From Brachypodium distachyon (lineage: Eukaryota > Streptophyta > Magnoliopsida > Poales > Poaceae): a DNA stretch of 64,000 nt. Shown here one piece after another: positions 33,458-44,980 of this stretch; position 1 is the first letter of the stretch, and each line of letters opens with the position of its first letter. Position numbers and translations under genes: made by a program. The notes under the pieces were generated by a model. It searched no databases and was not told the origin of the DNA. It saw only the letters and a program-made list of their open reading frames with translations. The DNA lies in assembly GCF_000005505.3 (NCBI RefSeq), contig NC_016134.3:17900624-17964623 (forward strand). The letters run 5' to 3'.

Positions 33458-34700
33458 TCACGGGTAGAACTTGCGCACATGCTCAATATTCCAGCTATTT
33501 GGCACCAGCAAGTCATTTTCGGTTTCCAGCCAGATAGCCCCCGGTCTGGTCACCTGCACTACCCGAAAGGGCCCCTCCCATTTCGGAGTCAACTTGTTCC
33601 CGGCCTTCGGTCCTTGTATCCGGCGCAGGACAAGGTCTCCGTTCTCGAGCCCCCGGGGACAGACTCGTCCGTCGTGATAACGACGGAGTCCCTGCTGGTA
33701 GCGCGCGGCTCGCACAACAGCCCGGCATCGAAGCTCTTCGATGAAGTTTAGATCGTCCACCCTTTGCTCGTGTTGGTTGGTGTTGCCGTACGCACGTACT
33801 CGGGGAGATCCGTGCTTGAGCTCGAGGGGCAGCACTGCTTCTGCCCCGTAGACAAGGGCGAAAGGAGTTTCGCCCATTGCCCGACTAGGTGTGGTACTGA
33901 TTGACCACAGCAAGGGCTGGAGTTCTTCAACCCAGTGTTTCCCGTGGCCTTTGAGCTTGTCAAAGGTTCTCGTCTTGAGCCCCCACAGCACTTCTGCGTT
34001 GGCTCGCTCCGCCTGCTCGTTCCTCCTCGGATGAGCAACGGACGTCAAGTGTAACTTGGTGCCCATGCCCTCGCAGTAGGCCTGGAACACTGCGGTCGTG
34101 AACTGCGTGCCGTTGTCGGTGATGATGCCGTTAGGCACACCAAACCAGCACACAATGCTTTTTAAAAACTTGATGGCCGCCTAGGCAGTCACCTTCTGCA
34201 CTGGTTCCACTTCCACCCACTTGGAGAACTTGTCGATGGCCACGAACATATATTCGTAACCACCAACTGCTCTCGGTAGCTTGCCGACGATATCGAGCCC
34301 CCAGACCGCGAACGGCCATGAGGAGGGGATGACATGTAGGGCCTGCGCCGACTGGTTGCTCTTCTTCGAGTGGAACTGGCATGCTTCGCACGTCTTCACC
34401 AGCTGCTCCGCGTCGGCCAGGGCCGTGGGCTAGTAAAAACCGTGCCGAAACGCCTTGCCAGCCAGCGTCCGGGAGGCTACATGGTTGGAGCATGTGCCTC
34501 AGTGTATCTGATCCAGCAGCGCGCGCCCTTCGTCTTGCGGCACGCAGATGAGCTTGACTCCATTTGCACGCCTGCGGTAGAGGTTCCCGTCCACCACGGC
34601 GTACATCTTGGCTTGCCGGGCCACTCGTTCTGCGGCGGCGTCATCCTTCGGGAGGGCTTCCTCCTTCAGGTAGCGGGCGATTTCCATCGCCCAGGGAGGG
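33458..34700 (-). pseudogene. Integrase of element C
   Basis: Minus strand, two frames with stops at ~34182 and ~34430. HHCC zinc region (CEACQFHSKKSNQ at 34370), core with GLDIVGKL (first Asp), ITDNGTQFT (second Asp) and NEQAERANAEVLWGLKTR (Glu), and a C-terminal domain (LVLRRIQGPKAGNKLTPKWE, GPFRVVQV) ending EHVRKFYP. The D-D-E residues are all present, but the frame is broken between the first and second Asp. Confidence 0.87.
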
Positions 34701-34758
34701 GTCTCCTTGCCTACGCATGCCGCTATGTCAGCGGCATGGACCCTTGCTATTACGGGGG

Positions 34759-35514
34759 TTACTTCGGTCGCCGGAGGGGCGTCCCCGGCGACCGGCTCAG
34801 GGGCGACTGAAGGAGCCGCTTGCTTCTGGCAGAACCCCCCGCCGGGGGCTTCCGGCGCTCGGCTTCCGTCTTGGCCAGTTCGTCAGCAGCGAAGTTGTCC
34901 TTCCGCTTGACGTACTCGAACCGCAAACCCTTGCACTTGCGTTCTAGCTTGCGGACTTCCTCCACGTACGGCGCCAACTGCGGGCAGTCGTAGTCCTCGT
35001 TCACCTAGTTGATCACGAGCTGAGAGTCCCCACGAACAACCAGGTGCTTAATGTCGAGGGCGATGGCTGCCCGTAACCCGGCGAGCAAGCCCTCGTGCTC
35101 CGCCGTGTTGTTGGTGGAGTTCGGGAAATCGAGTGGGACAATGAACCTCAACTGGTCCCCTGTCGCTGACTCGATGACGACCTCGGCGCCAGCTCCTTGG
35201 AGACTGAATGCGCCGTCGAAGTAGAGGACCCAGTGGCCTTCGTCCAGCTTACCGAGCAGGCTGGTCTCCGGCTCCTCCTCCTCTGCGTTCGTCGATGTCC
35301 ACTCGGCGACGAAGTCCACCAGAGCCGCACTCTTGATGCTTTTGGAGTTGGTGAAGTGGAGGTCAAACTCCGACAGCTCCATCCTCCATTCGGCCACCCT
35401 CCCGGTGGCTTCACGGTTGGTGAGGGCTCGCTCAAGGCAACACCCCGACACCACCGTGACGCGCTGTGCCTGGAAGTAATGGCGCAGCTTGCGGGACGCA
35501 ACGAGAATCCCCAA
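34759..35514 (-). pseudogene. RNase H of element C
   Basis: Minus strand: WVLYFDGAFSLQGAGAEVVI (first Asp), NNTAEHEGLLAGLRAAI (Glu), VRGDSQLVIN (Asp) and, after a stop at 35005, the DNFAADELAKTEA segment. The catalytic residues are present. Confidence 0.85.
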
Positions 35515-35523
35515 GAGGAGCTT

Positions 35524-36561
35524 TTAAACTTGCGGGTACCTCGTTCGCGCATCGCGCAGCACCATGCTAACGAAGTACACCAAGTGCTGCACTAATCGCT
35601 TGCGCGGTGCAGGAGCTGCCGGCTCGGAGGTGGTCCCTGGGTCCGAGGCGGTTGCTGGGGGCCGCTCAGCCCCCTGCCCCGCAGCCTCAGCCCCTGGAAC
35701 ATCTTCCTCCCTCTCGGCAACCAGCACCGAGCTGACCACCTGATCAGTCGCTGCTAGGTAGAGTAGCAGCGGCTCGCCCGGCTTGGGGGCGACGAGGACG
35801 GGCGGCGACCTCAGGTACTGTTTGAGTTCACGGAACGCCGCTTCGGCCTCGGGAGTCCAGTCCACCGGACCCTTCTTCTTCATCACCTTGAAGAAAGGCC
35901 GGGCGCGTTCGCCCCGCCTTGAGATGAAGCGGCCCAACGCGGCAACGGAGCCGTTGAGGCGCTGGACATCTTTCACCTTGCGGGGAGCCTCCATCTTCTC
36001 GATGGCTTCTATCTTGCTTGGGTTGGCTTGTATCCCCCTGTGTGAAACCAAGAAACCCAGAAGTTGACCCGAGTCCACACCGAAGGTGCACTTCTCAGGG
36101 TTCAGGTTGAGCTTGATCCTGCGGAGGTTATCAAACGTTTCCCGCAGGTCATCAATCAGCGAGTCCCCGCATTTCGATTTGATAACGATGTCGCCCATGT
36201 AGCCCCCTCCGTTGCGGCATAGCTAGGGTCCCAAACATTCGTGTAGCGCGCGCTGGAATGTTCAGCCCACGTTCTTCAACCCGAAAGGCATGCATGTATA
36301 ACAATAGCAGCTGACCTGGGTGATGAACGCTGTTTTTTCCTCGTCTTCGACCGCCATCTTAATTTGATGGTAGCCGGAAAAAGCATCTAGAAAACTCAGC
36401 AAGTCACAGCCAGCGGTAGAATCAACTATTTGATCGATACGGGGTATAGGGAAGGGATCTTTGGGACATGCACGGTTTAGATCAGTAAAATCTACGCACA
36501 TGCGAAGCTTATTCCCTGCTTTAGGCACTACTACAGGGTTAGCTAACCAAGTGGGGTACAA
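35524..36561 (-). pseudogene. Reverse transcriptase of element C, catalytic Asp lost
   Basis: Minus strand: NPVVVPKAGNKLRMCVDFTD, IPRIDQIVDSTAGCDLLSFL, GYHQIKMAVEDEEKTAFIT, MPFGLKNVG, a stop, then GYMGDIVIKSK (36195), TFGVDSGQLLGFLVSHRGIQ and FFKVMKKKGPVDWTPEAEAA. The YxDD box reads YMGD, with Gly for the first metal-binding Asp. Stops occur near 36262 and 36225. An insertion with tandem Gly/Pro and Ala codons after ~35700 (PGAEAAGQGAERPPATASD) is unusual for the connection region. Confidence 0.88.
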
Positions 36562-36591
36562 AACTTCCCTGATAGCCCCGGCGGGCCTTCT

Positions 36592-38410
36592 TCATTGCCG
36601 GGCCTTCTTCATTGCCGGGCCGACGCTTGGCGAGCCTTCGTTTCCAGCAACGTCTTCGTCGCTGGCTTCAGCTGCGGTGGCGGCCCTGACGACCTCACCG
36701 ACACACCAGGCCGCGTCCTTGAGGTTGCACCTGATGGAGAGAACCCCATACACGGACGGCATCTTCATCACGCCGTAGGCGGAATGCGTAGCCACCATGA
36801 ACTTGATCAGCGCCGGCCGACCAAGGATCCCATTGTAGGGTAACGGGGTATGCGCCACGTCAAACACTATGTGCTCGGTACGAAACGCTTCCCAGGACCC
36901 GAAGGTCACCGGCAGCGTGATGCGCCCCAGGGGGCGCACGATCCCGGGGTTTACTCCCCGGAACGGCTCGGTGGGCTTCAGCTGTTCCACCGGCAACTGG
37001 AGTTTCTCCACCAGCCTGGTGGACAGGAGGTTGAGCTTCGCTCCGTTGTCCACCAGCACCTTGGTCACCGTCATGTTGTTGATGATCGGTGAAACAACGA
37101 AGGGTATTACCCCTGAACCCAGCTGCCGCACTGGGTGATCATCAGCGCTAAAGGTGATCGTCACGTGCGACCACCTCAGCGGCTGCTGCGGCTCCGCGTC
37201 CGGCAACAGCGCGCACACATCCCGGGTGAGGCGCTTCACTGCGGCATGGGATGGGGGAGCATAGGCTCCCCCATGGATGCAGGCGATGCCGCGAGGCTCC
37301 TGGAAGCCCGGCTCGTTGCCACCAGTGCAATCGGACTCGCGCTGCTCCTCGGCGCGAGCCTTGTCGCGTCCGCGGGGAGGGCGCTCCCTGCCCGCGCGGG
37401 CCTGACCGCGTCCCCCCTGCGGTTTGTCCCTGCCGGCGCCGCCGCCGGCAAGCCTCGGCCCCGCTCTGGGGTCGTTCAGGCAATCTCGGGAGAGATGCCC
37501 GATGTTGCCGCAGTTGAAGCAGGCACCAGCAGCGCGGCGCTCTTCATGGCGCTGTTCATGCCGCTGCTTGATTCCCTGCAGGATGCGGCAGTCCAGCGCG
37601 TCGTGGGTGGAGTTGCTGTGGATGGGGCAGCGGGGCGCGTCGCCCTGCTTGCCACCAGGCTCGCCACCTGGCGAGGCCTTCTTCGCAGGCCTCGCGGCAA
37701 CAGCCCCCGACTCCGCAGCGAGGACCTGCTTCCCATTGCGCTTGCTGGAACCCTTCTTCTGCGAACCCTTGCCAGGTCTCGCAGCAGCTTTGGCTGCTAA
37801 CTCGGACGCCAAGCGCCCTTCCTCGGCCATGGCGCACTTGTGCGCCAGGGCGTACAGATCCTGTGTCATTCGGATCCGATGCGTGCTTAGTTTCTCGCGC
37901 ATCTTGGGGTCGCGGACGTTGATGGCGAAGGTGTTGACGATGGCAGCCGCCTCCTCCTCCATGATAGAGTAGGAGAGGTTGGAGAAACGGGTGACGAAGC
38001 TCCGCAACGTCTCTCCCGGTTTCTGCACAATGGTGTGCAGTTCCGCCATGGTTCCCGGGTGCTTGTAGCCGCCCTGGAACGCGCTCAATAACTACTCGCG
38101 CAGGTCCGCCCAGGTGGCGATGGACCCGGCGGGCAGGTTGAGCAGCCAGGTTCTCGCTGATCCCTTCAGAACCATCGGGAACCAGTTGGCCCTGACCTTG
38201 TCGTCGGCGCCGACGGCATGCATCCCCAACGTGTAGGTCAGGAGGAAATCCTTGGGATTCGCGGTCCCGTCGTACGTGCCGAGCGCTGCTGCTTGGAACT
38301 TACGGAGCCATGTCACCCGCCGCAGCTCGCGCGTGAATGCGGTGCAGCCGTCCTCGAGGCCCATGGGAGCATCTTCCTGCTCCTGCGAGCGCTGGCGCTC
38401 TACCTCGCGT
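36592..38410 (-). pseudogene. Gag (C-terminal part) and protease of element C
   Basis: Minus strand. Capsid (AALGTYDGTANPKDFLLTYT, TWLLNLPAGSIATWADLRE), a stop at 38092, then an open 498-codon stretch: NTFAINVRDPKMREKLSTHR, a complete CCHC knuckle CFNCGNIGHLSRDC (~37515), basic Gly/Arg-rich linker, and protease (KVLVDNGAKLNLLSTRLVEK at ~37050; VVFDVAHTPLPYNGILGRPA-type end). One stop separates it from an open gag-protease. Confidence 0.87.
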
Positions 38411-38415
38411 CGGCG
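38411..38415. repeat. Left TSD (CGGCG) of D2
   Basis: Perfect match to 42461-42465. Confidence 0.85.
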
Positions 38416-41400
38416 TGTAACATCCCAATTTTCAAAACTCTTCATATGCATTGCCTATCATAAGCATCATGTCACCTTTGCATTTGATCACTTTCAAAAC
38501 CCTAAAATTTGCCCAGAAAACTTTTTGCACAGATGCCTTTATTTGATTTTGGGCTTTGATCTTGCTTTTGAGTATTTGCATTTTAACCCATGAGGGTATT
38601 GTGGTGAAAAGGGATTTAATGCATATATAAAGCTATCCCATAGTTTGACTTTTGAAAGTATTTTGAAAGATAATTTGTTTCGATAGCCTAAGGGGCCTAA
38701 AAGCCATTTTATTGGCAAATGTATTTTTAAATATTTTATTTTGAGAAAATTCTTGTTCCAAAAGTTAGATCATATGAAAATATGATTTTACAAATTTTGT
38801 TGCATTTTATTTGGAGTGATTTGGAGCTTCCAGTCAATTTTGACGTTCAAAAACAGAAAATAGATAAAAGCAAAGGAAAAACCGAGGAAAACCGGCCGAA
38901 CCGGATCGAACTGGACCGGCCCGACCGGCTCAGCCCAGCCGAGCTACCTGCTCTCACTGACCGGTGGGCCCCGCATCTTCTTCAACCTCCGTCCGAGAAA
39001 TCCGGCCACGCACGCCGCGCGAACTGCCCATGACTCCACCTCCGATTTCTCCGCGCACGGGCCGTTTCCTCCAAATCCCTGCGCGTCACCCCGAAGCCCT
39101 CGCTTTTCTCCTCCAGTTCCCCCAAACCGCTCGCCCGCGCTCCGCCCGTCTTCTTCGCCGCCTCCGGCCGCCTGCCCGCGCCCCGCGCGCCGCCCGCCTG
39201 CTCCGCCCCGCCGCGCCGGCCCCGCCTCCGGCCTCCCGCAGCCGCGCCGCTCGTCGCCTGCCCACGCTGCTCGGCCGCGCCTCGAGCCGCCTGCGCCGCC
39301 CGACGCCGCCGCCGGCCGGAAACCCTAGGTCCCGGCCTATCCTGCGCTGCCACGTGGCGAGGTTCTAGTTTTATTTGTTTTTTTTAATTCGGCCGAATTA
39401 GATAATGCGATTTTGCAGAAAAGCCCCTGTAACTTCAAAGCCTCGTATCTTTCAAACTGTTTGTCCAAAAATTGTGATCCGCACCTTTCTGGAATCGTCA
39501 CAACGTGTAGAATATATTTGGCACTGTTTAAATTCAGTTTTGAACAAGACAGTAGCTATTTACAGAATGGTGGTTTATGGTTTAAATTTCAAATGAATTG
39601 TTTCTAAATAGTTTTGAGCATGTTATCTTGCTGTAAAATTATTTAAACTTGTTCTCTGTCCATTAGAACCAGAAAATAAATTGTTTTGTGAATAAAAATG
39701 GCTTACAAGTTTAAATCTTACTCTATGTTGCAAAAGCCGCACAACCTTTTGTTTTAAACCCTATCCAGGTATCATGCATATTAATTACCACTTTGATGTT
39801 GTATAATCTGTCCAAATCATTTGAAAAACTTTTCAAAACAGAAACGGATTTTTTTACTTTAGAAGTAACCTTTGTTGTGCATCATCATAGCATATGCATC
39901 ATGGCATGATTTTGTATTGAGTGTTGGGTTTATTGTGTGTGTTTCTTTTATTTTAGATTGTGTAGAGTATAATCCTTGTTGTTGCGAAGAGTGCGAGAAC
40001 TACCACAACCTTGGACAAGGCAAGTTCACTTTGATCATTCTCCTAAATATTTTTACTATGCACTAGATGTTTTATTAGATGCATCAGGAATGTTACTCGT
40101 ACTTCTATGCTAGCTATAAATCCCAGGTAGTCTAGTTTACCCTCGCCATTACCTTGCTACCAAAATTGCCATCGATTGTAGTTGAATGCTAGGCTATGGT
40201 AGTATCGTGGGGGAAATAACTACATTATGATATTGTTATGCCTTTGGCTATATGAAATGTTTTGTTAGATGTAAGGCAAAACAATTAAATTCAATAAACC
40301 GTCCTGGGTGGGCTGCTTTGAAGATTTTGAGGATTAGCGGCGTCAGGTCCATTTCTATGGGTCCCTCTGAGTCGAGTTCCTATGGATTCAGGAATGGATC
40401 GTCCATGGACGTCTCTCCCGTGGATTCGGGGAGCGCCTACGTTGCAAATGTGGAATGCCACCTGGGGTAACCGAGACTGGACTAGTTTCCTATTTAGAAG
40501 CTTCCAGTACAACCATAATGCTATATGGGCTCTGGCAAGACAAGAGTAAGTTGTATGAACCTAGACCCGAGGAATTGTACTGAGGTAGCCGTGTAGGGGG
40601 AGCGTGATTCTCTCGTGGTTTAGGGAATTACCTCTGAAAATCTCGTAATCGATGCCGTTGCTACTCTACCCTGAGGACAGCAAGGGATTAACACGTCGGT
40701 TTCTTGTGGGGAATGTGTACAAACTCTCGAGAGCGTCAAAACTAAGTACTTAGCCGTGTCCCCGACAACAGACAATTTGAACAACTAGATGTGGAGCTGT
40801 AAGAAAAGTCTCACTCATTCCAATTTCTTAACTAAAATGAATGGTTTGAACAGGGTAGGAGCACTTGAAGAATCCACTTCAATGTACTCTAGGTTAATAG
40901 GAGCATGGGTGTGTCTACCCCGTGTCCAATAGTTAACCTTATTATAACATTCCTTTGTAGTAGGGTAATTTATGTTCTGCTTCCACGCAAACAGCCTGAA
41001 CTCCACCTTACCAAATACTGCATATACTTGGTAGGTTCTATTATAACTCCTAGTGAATCTTGCCAATACATTCAATGTATTGACCCTAGTGGCTGCATCG
41101 TTTAATGATGCAGGAAGCTCCGACGTCGAGTAAGATGTACGTTCTGCATGTTTGGGTTACGGGCGTACATTCCAACACGTTCTCACCGTGGTGTTGATGT
41201 GCCCTTGTATCTTTCGTTTTCTGCTGCTTAACCGTTGTTTTATTTCCAGCTAACCCGTGAGGTTATGCGAGTTGTAAGTACCTTTTAAATTCTGGATGAT
41301 TCGTTGTAATATTGAGACCTTTGTTCTATGATATTACATCTTGAAACTGTGTGTGCTAGTGAGTCGATCCAGGGACTAGCACTAAAGCACAGAGATCGAA

Positions 41401-42460
41401 CCCGTGTACGGGGGCGGTCGCTTCACGGCGATGGCTTGGATTAGGATAAGACTAACCATGAGACCAAACCTTAGGATAAATTCTTATCCCTATCTGATCT
41501 TTATAAGTATTTTACTCCTTATCCCTATTCTTCTAAATCATTGCATTTATATCTTACATATGCATGACATGTTTGTTTATTTATTTTATACACCAAATAC
41601 TATGCCTTATACCACATATGCATGTTTATTTTATTATACCACAGATGCATATTTATTTTATTATACCAACTACCACTATAATCATGTTATCATGTTATGC
41701 ACATTTCATCATGCATCCAATTCTGTCTTTGCAATTCCACTTTTAATTATAATTCTTGTCATTTTATCCACCCTTCTACATTTATCCTTTTATTCTACTT
41801 ACACCCGACCTTTTGATCATGTCACTGATACTTCCCTTCCTTTCCTTCTTTGTTTTCTATAGATGGAGAGCCCACCACCACCCTTTGGCAACGTACCGCC
41901 ATTTACCCGCGTCTACTACCCCTCCACCGACGACGAGCAGTTGTTCAGTGCCCCTTTGGCGGCACTGTGTGCGTTCCTCGACCTGCCACCTCCCAGTTTC
42001 AGAGGCCGAGTCGAGCCCGCCGTGCCAGAAGGATGGCAGCCACGGTGGGAGATTGAGGCGAAGATCCGTGGGCGTGAGATCGTGCCAGCGACTCCGGATA
42101 TCACCTTCAATGTATTGACCCTAGTGGCTGCATCGTTTAATGATGCAGGAAGCTTCGACGTCGAGTAAGATGTACGTTCTGCATGTTTGGGTTACGGGCG
42201 TACATTCCAACACGTTCTCACCGTGGTGTTGATGTGCCCTTGTATCTTTCGTTTTCCGCTGCTTAACCGTTGTTTTATTTCCAGCTAACCCGTGAGGTTA
42301 TGCGAGTTGTAAGTACCTTTTAAATTCTGGATGATTCGTTATAATATTGAGACCTTTGTTCTATGATATTACATCTTGAAACTGTGTGTGCTAGTGAGTC
42401 GATCCAGGGACTAGCACTAAAGCACAGAGATCGAACCCGTGTACGGGGACGGTCGCTTCA
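38416..42460 (+). mobile_element. D2: shrunken element of long-LTR gypsy family D
   Basis: A complete left LTR (38416-41425, TGTAACATCC to GTCGCTTCA), 680 bases of internal DNA, and the last 355 bases of the right LTR (42106-42460), which match 41071-41425 base for base in length. A deletion removed most of the interior and the start of the right LTR. It is inserted in the gag of C with a perfect TSD. The internal part preserves the beginning of a reading frame. Confidence 0.83.
41426..42105 (+). pseudogene. Internal remnant of D2 with start of an ORF
   Basis: AT-rich leader followed by a C/T-rich stretch and ATG at 41863. The frame reads PPFTRVYYPSTDDEQLFSAP and LAALCAFLDLPPPSFRGRVE, with WQPRWEIEAKIRGREIVPAT at its end, then runs into the truncated LTR. 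I do not recognise the product; by position it is the beginning of gag or of a gene preceding gag. Confidence 0.55.
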
Positions 42461-42465
42461 CGGCG

Positions 42466-43050
42466 TTGGCGCTCTAGGTGCTGCCGCAGATCCTCTTGCT
42501 GGCGGGCGTTCAAGATGCTGCGCGCGTCACCCCGCGTGACCGTGGGTGACGAGTCCGAGGACCCCTCCGGGTCCCCGTCTCCCTGGCCTCCCTGCGGGGG
42601 AGTGTTCTCCCCCTGTCGTGAGGCGTAGGGCGCGTTTCCGCGCTCCGGGTTCTGCCCGCGGCCGGACCCTGCCAGGACGCCCTCGCCTTGCGGCTGTTGG
42701 GCGGCGAGCGCAAGGAGCGTGTCCAACTCCTCGCCCCATGTCTCGTGCGCCGGCGTACCCTGCTGCGGTTCATACCGCACCATGACCCACGCGGAGATGA
42801 TGGCTTCCGCCGGGGTTCGTGCGGGAGGCAACCGGCTTCCCGAGCGGCTGCCATCCGTCCTTCCACCGGACGCACCCGGGTGACTAGGGTGCGAGCCCCC
42901 GGGCGTCGCTCGCGACGCAGTATGCTCCTGGCGCGGCTGACGCTGTGTGTCCGCAGCCCGCGACTCGACTCGCTGGCCGGTGCGGGCAGCACCATGCCCG
43001 CTCGCGTAGCTGGCCCTGGCGCTGTGGGCCGCCAGCCCCCTCAGCCGGTT
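42466..43050 (-). pseudogene. Gag (N-terminal part) of element C
   Basis: Minus strand: ARTPAEAIISAWVMVRYEPQ, QGTPAHETWGEELDTLLALA, SSDSSPTVTRGDARSILNAR, NARQQEDLRQHLERQRR, then the D2 insertion. It runs directly into the truncated 5' LTR at 43050, so the gag start codon, leader and primer site are deleted. Close to the B gag (20085-20470). Confidence 0.83.
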
Positions 43051-43717
43051 GAGTTCCTGGGTACTCTCTCCTTTCTGGCCAAGTGTTCTTTACTCTGCTC
43101 TGCTAAAGCTAGAAGCTAACTGTGAGCTGATCGAGCTGAACCCAAAGAACAGCCTACTGGAACCAACTGGGATTCGAACGAACCGAACAACAACCCTTTG
43201 ACCGTCGGCGGGGGTCCTCGGTGCGCTGGTGAGCGTGCATGAGCGCCAACTCCGCTGCTAGGGGTCTAAAAACCTAAAAGTAGGATTGGACAGCCACTGT
43301 TCACCTGACTTAGATGGGTAACACCCCTCCAGTCGGCTCATTTAATGCGCCGTGCGCCTCACTCCTCGCCCTGGCGAGACTGTGCACTCGACGCCTGGCA
43401 CGCGCCCGCATGGCGCCGTTGCTCTGCCCGCTGGGCCCCACCCTTGTGGCGGGACCTTTGCCCGGGAACCCCTCCTCCCGGCAAGTGGCTTCCCGGGAGG
43501 CACCCAGGCCTGACCACACCCGGGATCCCCCTCCCCGCAAGTGGCTTCCCCGGAGGTGTCCAGGCGGGAAAATTCCCCGAAGCCCCGCTAGCCCTTCCAG
43601 GCTGGTAGCTTGCTAGGCTGCTTTTAGTTGCCGCCCGGGACGAGACCCTCCCGGGAACTCGGTGACGCGGCCCACACGTCGTGCAACGGTGGTACCCCGG
43701 GTGTCACTGGTGCGACA
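43051..43717 (-). repeat. 5' LTR of element C, truncated
   Basis: Matches 27311-28060. It lacks the first 267 bases (U5 side) and an internal 77-base block containing the TATA box. Confidence 0.85.
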
Positions 43718-43722
43718 CCTGG
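43718..43722. repeat. Right TSD (CCTGG) of element C
   Basis: Perfect copy of 27039-27043; the B LTR resumes exactly here. Confidence 0.9.
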
Positions 43723-44166
43723 GCGCTGCATGACGCCCAGCGTGGATCAACAGTAGGAAAACCCATGTGGCGATGACACGCGTGCTGTTAACGTATCACG
43801 CTGCATGGCTTGGCACCTGTGGTATCCCCTTGGCTGTAAATGGAGGACCAATGCCACCGGTCAAAGGGTTCCAACCTTAGTCAGTAGCTAGCAACATTGT
43901 GTTCACCGATAGCAAAGTTCCTTAGAGGGACAAGTAGCCAACCCGGGAACCCCTCGGGCAATCGGTAAAGCATACTCATTCGTGAATACAACTAAGAGCA
44001 GGACGTAGGGTGTTACACCTCTGGGTGGCCCGAACCTGGGTAAATCTAGCTGTCTACGCTTCGTGTCTTTGGTCACGCCGGCGATTGCCGGAGCGATCTC
44101 CTCGCCCTCCACCAAACAATAAGGGGGTGTCCAACATCCCCGGTGCCGGAGACCCGTGCTCCGACA
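43723..44166 (+). repeat. 3' LTR of element B, second part
   Basis: Matches 19158-19601, ending GTGCTCCGACA. With 26609-27043 it restores a full-length LTR. Confidence 0.88.
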
Positions 44167-44171
44167 AGGGT
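44167..44171. repeat. Right TSD (AGGGT) of element B
   Basis: Differs from AGGCT (18733-18737) at one base. Confidence 0.65.
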
Positions 44172-44720
44172 CGAAGGCCGACGCCGGCAAGGGAGGTGCT
44201 GGTAAGGGGGCCATTCCCTGGCCAGGCGTGATCAATCAGTTTCCCAAGATCCTGGAGCTGCAAGATGAGGGCCTGCTGCCGGGAGGCCTCGACGAGGTCC
44301 GCTTCCCAACCAAGGAGGAGTACCCACGACCACGACCTTTGCGAGGTGAGCGGGTCATCTTCATCGACTATGTATTGCGGGGGCTTTCTTTCCCCCTTCA
44401 CTCCTTTTTCCGTGCCATGCTGCTAGCCTATGGGCTGCAATTGCACGATCTCCCCCCTAACTCTTATTTGCACGTTGCGTGCTTCATCACGCTGTGCGAA
44501 TGTTACTTGGGAGTAAGCCCTCATTGGGGGCTCTGGAAGCAGATCTTCATGATCAAAGGCCAGAAGGCTGACACTGTTGGGAGCGTCAACTTCCAGGTGA
44601 GATCCGACGCCAAATACTTTTCCCTCCAGCAGCGCGAATCTGTGCAAAGCTGGAGGTCAAAATGGTTCTATGTCCAAGATGAAGCCTCGGGTGCCGACCC
44701 AAATCTTCCTGCCTTAGTCT

Positions 44721-44980
44721 CGATTGGACGCAGCCCCTGAGTATCGGGTGCACCCAAGACAAGCATCAGAGTCGATTGGACGCAACTCCCGAGTGTCGGG
44801 TGCGTCCAAGACAAGCCTCAGAGTCGATTGGACACAGCCCCCGAGTGTCGGGTGCGTCCAAGACAAGCGTCAGAGTGGATTGGATGCAGCCTAGGAGTGT
44901 CGGGTGCGTCCAAGACAAGCGTCAGAGTCGATTGGATGCAGCCCCTGAGTGTCGGGTGCGTCCAAGACAAGCGGTTTTTG
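44721..44980. repeat. Five 52-base hairpin repeats in element A
   Basis: Units start at 44721, 44773, 44825, 44877 and 44929, an exact 52-base period. Each holds TTGGACGCA-x-CCC facing GGGTGCGTCCAA, an imperfect stem of about 12-14 pairs around a short loop. The array begins inside the aORF end and lies between aORF and integrase. Confidence 0.87.

Larger units (their letters stand above)
27044..43717 (-). mobile_element. Ty3/gypsy element C with full domain set
   Basis: Inserted in the 3' LTR of B. Ends TGTCGTCG...GTGCGACA. On the minus strand it has gag, zinc knuckle, protease, RT, RNase H and IN; on the plus strand a spliced antisense gene. Own length without D2 is about 12.6 kb. The 3' LTR is complete; the 5' LTR has lost U5, the primer-binding site and the TATA box. 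Many stops show it is inactive. Confidence 0.9.
18738..44166 (+). mobile_element. Ty3/gypsy element B, non-autonomous (no RT, RNase H or IN)
   Basis: Plus-strand element with a 5' LTR, TGGCGCGC primer-binding site, gag-protease, then directly the 3' end of an antisense gene, a polypurine tract and the 3' LTR. The 3' LTR is split by element C. Its own length is about 8.8 kb. Gag and aORF resemble those of C closely, so B could have moved in trans with C-type enzymes, as in the Dasheng/RIRE2 pair of rice (analogy, not identity). Confidence 0.85.
18700..44740 (+). pseudogene. Antisense gene (aORF) of element A, split by element B
   Basis: The N-terminal codons (ATG at 18700, MPSRDGQDQGF) are separated by element B from the remainder (44167-44740), which encodes NQFPKILELQDEGLLPGGLD, RVIFIDYVLRGLSFPLHSFF, LQLHDLPPNSYLHVACFITL and SVQSWRSKWFYVQDEA. 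This is the putative gypsy-type transposon domain (PF04195 type), known as an extra antisense ORF of some plant gypsy lineages. It ends GRSP-stop inside the first 52-base hairpin repeat, so the C-terminal part seen in C is lost or was never there. The two sides differ by one base in frame, so another start or a small indel is needed. Function unknown. Confidence 0.7.

Noticed and set aside
38416..42460. D2 as a simple solo LTR
   Set aside because: It is ~1 kb longer than D1 and D3 and contains a second partial LTR copy plus interior DNA, so a shrunken two-LTR element fits better.
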